Shown piece after piece: positions 6,255-11,281 of a stretch of 11,281 nt of DNA (position 1 is the first letter of the stretch; the number at the start of each line of letters is the position of its first letter). The DNA lies in contig USHP01000034.1 in assembly GCA_900554625.1 (NCBI GenBank), positions 1 to 11,281 on the forward strand, read 5' to 3'. The notes under the pieces are model-generated. The model was given only the letters and a program-made list of their open reading frames with translations. It ran no database searches and was not told the origin of the DNA. This stretch comes from an uncultured Eubacteriales bacterium. Its GTDB lineage: Bacteria; Bacillota; Clostridia; Oscillospirales; Oscillospiraceae. Position numbers and translations under genes: made by a program.

Positions 6255-6545
6255 ATGACGAAAAAAAGCATACGTTGGCTTCATCTATTATTGGCAGCAG
6301 AGTGCATCTTCTGTCTTTTCCTTCTCTATGCCCCGTTAAAGGCATATGGTCAGGATGGCATACCTGCCGTAGAAGAAACGCAAAATCAGATTATTCTCTG
6401 CAACTACCAGACTGGGCGCGAAGCAACTGGAAAAAACGACACCATTCTCCCCGGAATTTCCCGGCAGAAAGTTACGGCCGTCGGTGGGGCATTGGTTCTT
6501 TGCGCAGGCGGACTGATTCTCAGCAATCATAGGAAATGGATGTGA
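6255..6545 (+). CDS. Small exported/membrane-anchored protein, unrecognised
   Basis: This is a 96-residue hypothetical protein. Residues 1-31 look like a signal peptide: basic start MTKKSIRW, long hydrophobic core LLLAAECIFCLFLLYAPLKA, then YGQ. A short polar segment (about 32-71) leads to a second hydrophobic helix at about 73-89 (VTAVGGALVLCAGGLILS) and a basic tail NHRKWM. That layout recalls wall-anchored precursors, but there is no LPxTG; the nearest string is LPGIS. ATG 6255 follows GGGGAGG and is preferred over an in-frame ATG at 6114, which lacks a ribosome binding site. A weak extended -10 (TG-G-TAAACT, 6185-6193) lies upstream without a good -35. The next small gene follows in the same frame after a single TGA. 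I do not recognise the family. Confidence 0.6.
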   Translation: MTKKSIRWLHLLLAAECIFCLFLLYAPLKAYGQDGIPAVEETQNQIILCNYQTGREATGKNDTILPGISRQKVTAVGGALVLCAGGLILSNHRKWM

Positions 6546-6551
6546 TGCTGT

Positions 6552-6887
6552 TTGAAACGAAAGAGGCAGCTGATATGGATCCTGTTTCTGATCGAAGTTG
6601 TGGGACTCCTGTTTGGAGTAGGAAAGGGAACAGGAAAGAAATCCTTTTTCGAAAGCGGGAGTTGCCCAACAACAGTTCAGGAAGAAAACCTGAGCAACAA
6701 AAGACAGCCAAGTGAAGCAAGGCAGGAGTGGAACTTACAAAGAACATCACAGGGGCAGGTCAAGATGCAAACCACAACGCTGACCCAATCTCTTACGAAC
6801 CTGCTGATCCTATCTATCACGATTCCGCTCAGTACAGCTGCACTACTACTTACGGCATTAAATATTCGTAGCGAAAGGACAAGATAA
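6552..6887 (+). CDS. Second small membrane protein, unrecognised; probable TTG start
   Basis: This is a 111-codon frame starting at TTG 6552, or the continuation of the previous frame. The N-terminus MKRKRQLIWILFLIEVVGLLFGVG is a typical basic-plus-hydrophobic signal or anchor. Residues 25-80 are polar and Gln/Ser/Lys-rich, and a second helix at about 83-103 (NLLILSITIPLSTAALLLTAL) precedes a basic tail NIRSERTR. The layout matches the preceding protein although the sequences are not obviously alike. There is no clear ribosome binding site before the TTG, so translation may depend on coupling to the upstream stop six bases away. A competing ATG at 6545 (TGATG with that stop) opens a different 56-codon frame that is hydrophilic and less gene-like. 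Alternatively, 6255-6887 was one gene and is now interrupted. Function unknown. Confidence 0.45.
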   Translation: MKRKRQLIWILFLIEVVGLLFGVGKGTGKKSFFESGSCPTTVQEENLSNKRQPSEARQEWNLQRTSQGQVKMQTTTLTQSLTNLLILSITIPLSTAALLLTALNIRSERTR

Positions 6888-6890
6888 AGA

Positions 6891-6919
6891 AAAGAGGCTG
6901 GATGTACTCCAGCCTCTTT
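6891..6919. terminator. Bidirectional terminator between the small-protein pair and the SH3b lipoprotein gene
   Basis: AAAGAGGCTGGA (6891-6902) and TCCAGCCTCTTT (6908-6919) form a perfect 12-bp stem with a 5-base loop. T-rich sequence follows on the minus strand (CTCTTTTCTTTATCTT); the plus-strand tail is weaker. It lies between convergent genes. Confidence 0.82.
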
Positions 6920-6930
6920 GTTGATTTCGG

Positions 6931-8310
6931 TTAATCCAGATCTACATAATCCATGGAGATCCAGCCCTTGTCAATGTTGCCCCAGGTGGTATCGCCAACC
7001 GTGACTTCGTACAAAATCGTGACGCGGTCACCGGAATTCAAGCTGCCGACAGCGCCGTAGCCAGTGCCGGGGCCGCTGCGGATATTCAGGTTATCACCAG
7101 TGATGGTGCCTTCCTTATCGTTACCAGTACCGGAGCCATCCACATAGACATAGTCCATAGAGATCCAGCCGTTCTTAATGCAGCCCCAGGTAGTGCCGTT
7201 GTAAGTAAACTGCTCCACCACATCTACCCGATCACCAGCATTCAGGCTGCCAACAGCGCCATAGCCGGTACCAGGGCCGCTACGGACATTCAAAGCATTG
7301 CCGGTAACAATACCGCCGGTAGCCTTGGAGCCCTTAGTGCCATCCTGATACACATAGTTCAGACTGATCCAGCCATCTTTGGTACGGCCCCAGTCGCCGC
7401 TCTTTTCCAGAATTTCCACGCGGTCACCGAAGGACAGACTGCCAACCTTGGTGCCTTCTGTGCTGGCGCTGCTGCGGACGTTCAGTTCAGATGCGGTAAC
7501 AATACCCTTGAACTGAACGGTAGTGCTGCCATTTCCGGAGGTGTTGCTGCCGGTGCTGCCAGTGTTACCGGAATTGCCAGTATTTCCGCTATTGCCGGTG
7601 TTGGTGCCGGTAGAGCTGCCGCTGGTATTGACATACTCCATCTTGATCCAGCCCTTGTTGGTGCGGCCCCATCCATCCTTGGTTTCCAGAATGGTAACCA
7701 CATCGCCCTTGTTATAAGAGCCCTGAATCGTACCACTGGTGCTGGCTTCGCTGCGGATATTCAATCCACTTGCGGTAACAACACCCTTGATGTTGGTCGT
7801 ATTGTTGCTGGTAGTGGTATTGCCGCCGTTGCCGCTGGGCTCCGTGGTAGCGGGAGGAGTAGTCTCACCGCCGGCGGGGGTGCTGGTATCGCTGCCCTCA
7901 TTACCATCGGTGGGAATGTCCATCTTTACATATTCCATGACGATCCAGCCGGCCTGCGGGGAGATGATGTACGCCCAGTTAATACCAACCAGTTCTTCCC
8001 GACGGCTGATTTCCACTCTGTCACCGGGGTTCAGGGTGCCAACCACATTGGCTTCGGTACTGGGTGAACTGCGGATGTTTATCTGGCTGATGACGGTCGC
8101 GGTATTCTCATTGATCTCGGCCGCCTCTGTTGTCGGGGGAGTCGTTGACTGTGTAGTAGAAGGAGGATTGTTGTCCAAATCCAGTTTTGGCGGCTCTGTG
8201 GTTTCCTCCTCAGGTGAACCCAGGCAGCCGGTGAATAGTGTAGACACCAGGCAAAGCACCAGGATCAGACTCAGCATGCGGCTGAGTGAATGATATTTGG
8301 AGAAATTCAT
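6931..8310 (-). CDS. Lipoprotein with five bacterial SH3 (SH3b) repeats
   Basis: This 459-residue secreted protein starts with a lipoprotein signal: hydrophobic core at 12-26 and lipobox LFTGC with C29. A Thr/Pro/Glu-rich spacer (about 33-66) follows. Five SH3b domains come next, each with an LNIRS/LNVRS strand, a GDRV/GDVV turn and a closing GWIxMxYV: residues about 70-128, 175-227, 268-320, 333-388 and 401-457. Repeats 1-2 and 2-3 are separated by long Thr/Ser/Gly/Asn-rich linkers, including a GN(S/T) run at 239-262. SH3b domains usually bind cell-wall peptidoglycan. No hydrolase domain is attached, so the protein may be a wall-binding adaptor or sensor. ATG 8310 is preceded by GTGAGGT. It is a single-gene unit with its own promoter, divergent from cysS. 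Confidence 0.9.
   Translation of the reverse strand: MNFSKYHSLSRMLSLILVLCLVSTLFTGCLGSPEEETTEPPKLDLDNNPPSTTQSTTPPTTEAAEINENTATVISQINIRSSPSTEANVVGTLNPGDRVEISRREELVGINWAYIISPQAGWIVMEYVKMDIPTDGNEGSDTSTPAGGETTPPATTEPSGNGGNTTTSNNTTNIKGVVTASGLNIRSEASTSGTIQGSYNKGDVVTILETKDGWGRTNKGWIKMEYVNTSGSSTGTNTGNSGNTGNSGNTGSTGSNTSGNGSTTVQFKGIVTASELNVRSSASTEGTKVGSLSFGDRVEILEKSGDWGRTKDGWISLNYVYQDGTKGSKATGGIVTGNALNVRSGPGTGYGAVGSLNAGDRVDVVEQFTYNGTTWGCIKNGWISMDYVYVDGSGTGNDKEGTITGDNLNIRSGPGTGYGAVGSLNSGDRVTILYEVTVGDTTWGNIDKGWISMDYVDLD
6940..8103 (-). repeat. Five SH3b-encoding repeats within the lipoprotein gene
   Basis: The repeat units lie at 7927-8103, 7630-7788, 7351-7509, 7147-7314 and 6940-7110, in protein order. 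Units 2 and 3 resemble each other (WGRTxxGWI, no insertion). Units 4 and 5 form another pair with the RSGPGTGYGAVGSLN core and a TTWG insertion. Unit 1 is the most divergent. Confidence 0.85.
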
Positions 8311-8345
8311 GGTGTTACCTCACTTTCGTCTCATTTCTCACATGT

Positions 8346-8375
8346 ATTATAGCGGCAAGGTGGGGCGGTTGTCAA
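8346..8375 (-). promoter_or_regulatory. Promoter of the SH3b lipoprotein gene
   Basis: On the minus strand TTGACA (8370-8375), an 18-base spacer and TATAAT (8346-8351) are both perfect hexamers, about 36 bases before the start codon. The cysS promoter fires in the opposite direction some 60 bases away. Confidence 0.83.
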
Positions 8376-8435
8376 TAGTGTAAGAATTTCTTAATAAATT
8401 TCCAAGGAAGATAGTGGAAATTCTACGGTAAATGC

Positions 8436-8465
8436 TTGACAAATCATGGAAATAAATGATAAAAT
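8436..8465 (+). promoter_or_regulatory. Promoter of the T-box-cysS-polA unit
   Basis: TTGACA (8436-8441), an 18-base spacer and TAAAAT (8460-8465) with an upstream TG (8457-8458) give an extended -10 promoter. Transcription should start near 8472, at the base of the T-box leader. Confidence 0.83.
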
Positions 8466-8471
8466 AGCCGG

Positions 8472-8678
8472 GAAATTGAATATCGCGATGAACGGAAAGA
8501 GTAGCGCAGTCAGCGCCATAGAGAGCCTGGGTCACCGGCTGAAAGCCTGGGCGGATGTTGTCTGCGGGAAAGTGCGTCCGGGAGCGAACATAAGCGATCC
8601 AAAGTGATAAATGAGAGTGGAACCGCGGACTTACCCCGCCTCTTGTACATAGATTGTGCAAGGGGTCTTTATTTTTTT
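8472..8678 (+). promoter_or_regulatory. T-box riboswitch (tRNA-Cys responsive) leader of cysS
   Basis: The T-box sequence AGAGTGGAACCGCGG at 8614-8628 matches the conserved AGGGTGGNACCGCG element that pairs with the NCCA end of uncharged tRNA. Stem I lies upstream, with an AGAGAG stretch near 8519-8525 and CTGAAAG near 8539-8545. The specifier-loop pattern GGAAAG-TGC-GTCCGGGAGCG places codon TGC (Cys) at 8573-8575, agreeing with the downstream gene. The terminator follows: CCTCTTGTACA (8639-8649) with TGTGCAAGGGG (8655-8665) and seven T (8672-8678). Uncharged tRNA-Cys should favour the antiterminator and switch cysS on. The exact 5' end is an estimate from the promoter. Confidence 0.92.
8639..8678 (+). 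terminator. Conditional terminator of the cysS T-box
   Basis: An 11-bp stem (8639-8649 with 8655-8665, including two G-U pairs) with a 5-base loop is followed by TCTTTATTTTTTT. It competes with the antiterminator formed around the T-box sequence just upstream. Confidence 0.82.
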
Positions 8679-8698
8679 AACGATTTGGAGGAAAAACT

Positions 8699-10114
8699 AT
8701 GTATCTTTATAACTCATTGTCCCATAAAAAGGAACTGTTTATTCCCAATGATCCTAACCTGGTGAAAATGTACACATGTGGCCCTACGGTGTATCACTAT
8801 GCCCACATCGGCAACCTGCGTACCTATATTATGGAAGATGTCCTGGAAAAATCACTGCGGTATCTGGGTTATCCTGTCAAGCGGGTCATGAATATTACGG
8901 ACGTGGGCCATCTGGCATCTGACGCGGATACCGGTGAGGACAAAATGGTCAAGGGTGCCAAGCGGGAAAATAAAACCGTTATGGAGATTGCCAAATACTA
9001 CACCAATGCCTTCTTTGCAGACTGCGATAAGCTGAACATCAAACGCCCCAATGTGGTAGAGCCTGCCACCAACTGCATCGATAACTATATCCATATGGTG
9101 CAGACCCTGCTGGAGAAGGGAAAGGCGTATATTGCCGGCGGAAATGTCTATTTTGATACCTCCACCCTGGAAAAATACTATGTCTTTAACGACCATGATG
9201 AGGAAGATCTGGCAGTCGGCGTCCGGGAAGGCGTGGAAGAGGACACCAATAAGAAGAACAAAAATGACTTTGTCCTCTGGTTTACCAAATCCAAATTTGA
9301 AGACCAGGCCCTGAAATGGGATTCTCCCTGGGGCGTGGGCTATCCCGGCTGGCACATTGAATGCTCCTGCATTTCTATGAAGCACCTGGGTGAAGACCTG
9401 GATATTCACGCCGGCGGCATTGACAATGCATTCCCACATCATACCAACGAGATTGCCCAGTCGGAAAGTTACCTAGGCCATAAGTGGTGCAACTACTGGT
9501 TCCATGTTCACCATCTGAATACCGATACCGGTAAAATGAGCAAATCCAAGGGAGAATTCCTGACGGTTTCCCTGCTGGAACAGAAAGGTTACGATCCCAT
9601 GGTCTACCGTCTGTTCTGCCTGCAGAGTCACTACCGCCGGAATCTGGTCTTCTCCTGGGAGAACCTGGACAATGCTGTGGTGGCCTATGAGAAGCTGATC
9701 GCCCGGATTGCATCGCTGAAAGATGAGGGAGAAGTGGACAAAGAGGCCTTTGACCAGCTGAAGCAGCGGTTTGTGAATGCCCTCAACGGTGACCTGAATA
9801 CTTCCGTAGCCGTCACTTCTTTGTATGACGTACTGAAGGCGAAGTGCAGCGATGCCACCAAACTGGCTCTGCTGGCAGATTTTGACCAGGTGCTGTCCCT
9901 GAATTTGTTGAGCGCCGCTGAGAAATACCGGGAAAAGCAGAGCCAGGAGGCCCAGGCCAACGCCGACCCGGAGATTGATGCATTGGTGGCAGCCCGTACA
10001 GAAGCCAAAAAGGCGAAGAACTTTGCGGAAGCCGACCGGATTCGGGACGAATTGAAAGCCCGGGGCATTGAAATCATCGATACTCCCCAGGGCAGCAAAT
10101 GGAGAAGAGTATGA
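8699..10114 (+). CDS. cysS: Cysteinyl-tRNA synthetase
   Basis: This 471-residue class I aminoacyl-tRNA synthetase charges tRNA-Cys with cysteine in the cytoplasm. Length is normal for the bacterial family. It has the HIGH-type motif HIGN at 36-39 inside TCGPTVYHYAHIGNLR, and KMSKS at 279-283. The zinc-site residues that set cysteine specificity are visible: C27, C222 (HIECSC), H247 and E251 (HHTNEIAQSE). GWHIECSCISMKHLGEDLDIHAGGID is the family's core block. The C-terminal part (about 315-471) is the helical DALR-like and anticodon-binding region ending IEIIDTPQGSKWRR. GGAGG precedes ATG 8699 at good distance. A T-box(Cys) leader controls it. The stop overlaps the start of polA by four bases (ATGA), which implies co-transcription and coupled translation. 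Confidence 0.97.
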   Translation: MYLYNSLSHKKELFIPNDPNLVKMYTCGPTVYHYAHIGNLRTYIMEDVLEKSLRYLGYPVKRVMNITDVGHLASDADTGEDKMVKGAKRENKTVMEIAKYYTNAFFADCDKLNIKRPNVVEPATNCIDNYIHMVQTLLEKGKAYIAGGNVYFDTSTLEKYYVFNDHDEEDLAVGVREGVEEDTNKKNKNDFVLWFTKSKFEDQALKWDSPWGVGYPGWHIECSCISMKHLGEDLDIHAGGIDNAFPHHTNEIAQSESYLGHKWCNYWFHVHHLNTDTGKMSKSKGEFLTVSLLEQKGYDPMVYRLFCLQSHYRRNLVFSWENLDNAVVAYEKLIARIASLKDEGEVDKEAFDQLKQRFVNALNGDLNTSVAVTSLYDVLKAKCSDATKLALLADFDQVLSLNLLSAAEKYREKQSQEAQANADPEIDALVAARTEAKKAKNFAEADRIRDELKARGIEIIDTPQGSKWRRV

Positions 10115-11281
10115 AGCTGCTGATTTTAGACGGCAACAGCGTGATTAACCGGGCGTACTTTGGCGTCAAGCCTTTGACCAACCGGGACGGCCTTTATACC
10201 CACGCCATTTATGGCTTCCTCAATATTCTGGAACGGATGGACAAGGAGGAGCAGCCCGAGGCCATTTGCGTGGCCTTCGATCTCCATGGCCCCACGTTCC
10301 GGCATGAAAAGTATGACGGCTATAAAGCAAACCGCCACGGCATGCCGGAAGAACTGGCTATGCAGATGCCCATCATGAAGGACGTACTGCGGGCGATGAA
10401 TATTCCCATCTATGAATGTCAGGGCTGGGAAGCTGACGATGTAATCGGAACCGTGGGAAAGATCTGCTCCCAGCAAGGATGGGAGTGTGTCATTGTTACC
10501 GGCGACCGGGATTCGCTGCAGCTGATTGATGAGCATGTCCATGTAAAGCTGGTCATCTCTAAACCAGGCAATACCACCGCTTCGTTGTATACGGAGGAAA
10601 AATTCCGGGAAGAGTACGGTTTCGAGCCGAAAAAGCTGATTGATTTGAAGGCTCTGATGGGAGACTCTTCCGACAATATCCCCGGTGTTGCCGGCGTTGG
10701 CCCGAAAACCGCAAAAGACTTGCTTCTGAAATTCGGCAGCCTGGATGGGGTCTATTCCCACCTGGACGATCCTGGTATTCGCCCGAAGCTGCGGGAAAAA
10801 CTGGAAGCAGGAAAAGAAAATGCCTACCTTTCTTTTGATCTGGCCACCATCCGTCCGGAAGCACCCATCACCTTCTCACCCTTGGATGCCATTGTCCAGC
10901 CGTATAACCGGGCGGAGCTGTATACCCTGTTCCAGAAGCTGGAATTTGTGCGCCTCATTGATAAATACGGCTTACGGGGGGCGGAACTGGAAACGCCGAA
11001 ACCAGAGGTGGAGCAAAATGTGCTTCCCCGGGTTGACGGAATGCCCGAAAGCGTCAAATCCTGTGCGGTTTACCTTGCGCCGGATGGCAGTGTTGGCTTT
11101 GCCTGGGAAAGTGGCGTCTGGGCGCTCACCCCGATGGAAGTGCAGATGAATCCGATTTCCCTCAAAGGGAAAGACTTGATTCTTCACGACAGCAAGGATG
11201 CTTACCACCGGCTGGACAGCCTGGGAATTTCCTGGGATCGCTGTGTCTTTGATACGGCTTTGGCAGCTTACGATCTGAACC
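10111..11281 (+). CDS. polA: DNA polymerase I, N-terminal part (runs off the right edge)
   Basis: An open frame of 390 codons runs from ATG 10111 to the window end without a stop. Residues 1-290 are the 5'-3' exonuclease (flap nuclease) domain: LILDGNSVINRAYFG with D7, FDLHGPTFRHEKYDGYKANR, GWEADD (E107, D109, D110), TGDRD (D132, D134), and the helix-hairpin-helix region MGDSSDNIPGVAGVGPKTA from 183 with D185 and D188. Residues from about 311 enter the 3'-5' exonuclease-like domain. The position of the usual DTET metal site reads AVYLAPDGS, and the NLKYD position reads DSKDA (360-364), so proofreading is probably lost, as in Bacillus and Thermus homologues. The polymerase domain lies beyond the window. 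GGAGAAG at 10101-10107, within the cysS end, is the ribosome binding site. It acts in Okazaki-fragment processing and repair. Confidence 0.96.
   Translation, partial: MKLLILDGNSVINRAYFGVKPLTNRDGLYTHAIYGFLNILERMDKEEQPEAICVAFDLHGPTFRHEKYDGYKANRHGMPEELAMQMPIMKDVLRAMNIPIYECQGWEADDVIGTVGKICSQQGWECVIVTGDRDSLQLIDEHVHVKLVISKPGNTTASLYTEEKFREEYGFEPKKLIDLKALMGDSSDNIPGVAGVGPKTAKDLLLKFGSLDGVYSHLDDPGIRPKLREKLEAGKENAYLSFDLATIRPEAPITFSPLDAIVQPYNRAELYTLFQKLEFVRLIDKYGLRGAELETPKPEVEQNVLPRVDGMPESVKSCAVYLAPDGSVGFAWESGVWALTPMEVQMNPISLKGKDLILHDSKDAYHRLDSLGISWDRCVFDTALAAYDLN

Noticed and set aside
5216..6887. Radical SAM gene plus adjacent small proteins as a RiPP system
   Set aside because: The small proteins are on the opposite strand, have signal and membrane helices rather than a leader-core design, and the radical SAM protein has no RRE. 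There is no transporter or peptidase nearby.
6940..8103. Repeats considered as a CRISPR-like or tandem DNA array
   Set aside because: The units are in-frame protein domains with codon-level divergence and unequal spacing, not identical DNA repeats with spacers.
7739..8293. 184-codon plus-strand hydrophobic frame
   Set aside because: Its Val/Leu-rich look comes from reading the Thr/Gly/Asn-rich linkers of the SH3b lipoprotein in antisense. It has no start context.
8347..8661. 104-codon minus-strand frame across the cysS leader
   Set aside because: It lies over the promoters and the T-box structure, which explain this sequence better.

Overview
The window looks like chromosomal DNA of a Gram-positive Clostridia-type bacterium, most likely a gut Oscillospirales/Ruminococcaceae-like organism. 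This is inferred from strong AGGAGG-type ribosome binding sites, consensus sigma-A promoters, rho-independent terminators between most units, a cysteine T-box leader, a BlaI/M56 regulatory pair and mid-range base composition. No database search was possible, so the taxonomy is provisional.

Layout, left to right. (a) 1-108: the 5' part of a small helix-turn-helix gene on the minus strand. (b) 240-460: a tRNA-Pro(CGG) with a perfect consensus promoter and a perfect-stem terminator; its acceptor stem appears to lack one base. (c) 461-761: intergenic DNA with a hairpin, an orphan terminator and then the blaI promoter carrying two identical-type palindromic operators. (d) 762-3513: blaI-like repressor and M56 (BlaR1-like) membrane metallopeptidase in one operon; the peptidase carries a large extracytoplasmic domain that is not a penicillin-binding sensor. 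(e) 3557-3590: shared terminator. (f) 3607-5028, minus strand: ZIP metal transporter followed by a HAD phosphatase. (g) 5216-6058, minus strand: radical SAM/SPASM-like protein. (h) 6255-6887, plus strand: two small unrecognised membrane proteins in one reading frame, separated by one TGA. (i) 6931-8310, minus strand: lipoprotein with five SH3b repeats. (j) 8436-11281, plus strand: T-box(Cys) leader, cysS, and polA overlapping cysS by 4 bases and running off the window end.

How the parts work together. BlaI should repress its own promoter through the twin operators, and the membrane peptidase should sense an external signal and trigger BlaI inactivation; no beta-lactamase is present, so the regulon is unknown. 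The T-box should let cysS (and polA, if co-transcribed) respond to uncharged tRNA-Cys. Most of the rest is housekeeping. I do not see a clear novel defence, RiPP or mobile system. The most unusual items are the damaged tRNA-Pro acceptor stem, the non-PBP sensor domain of the M56 protein, the orphan hairpin/terminator upstream of blaI, and the unknown small membrane-protein pair.
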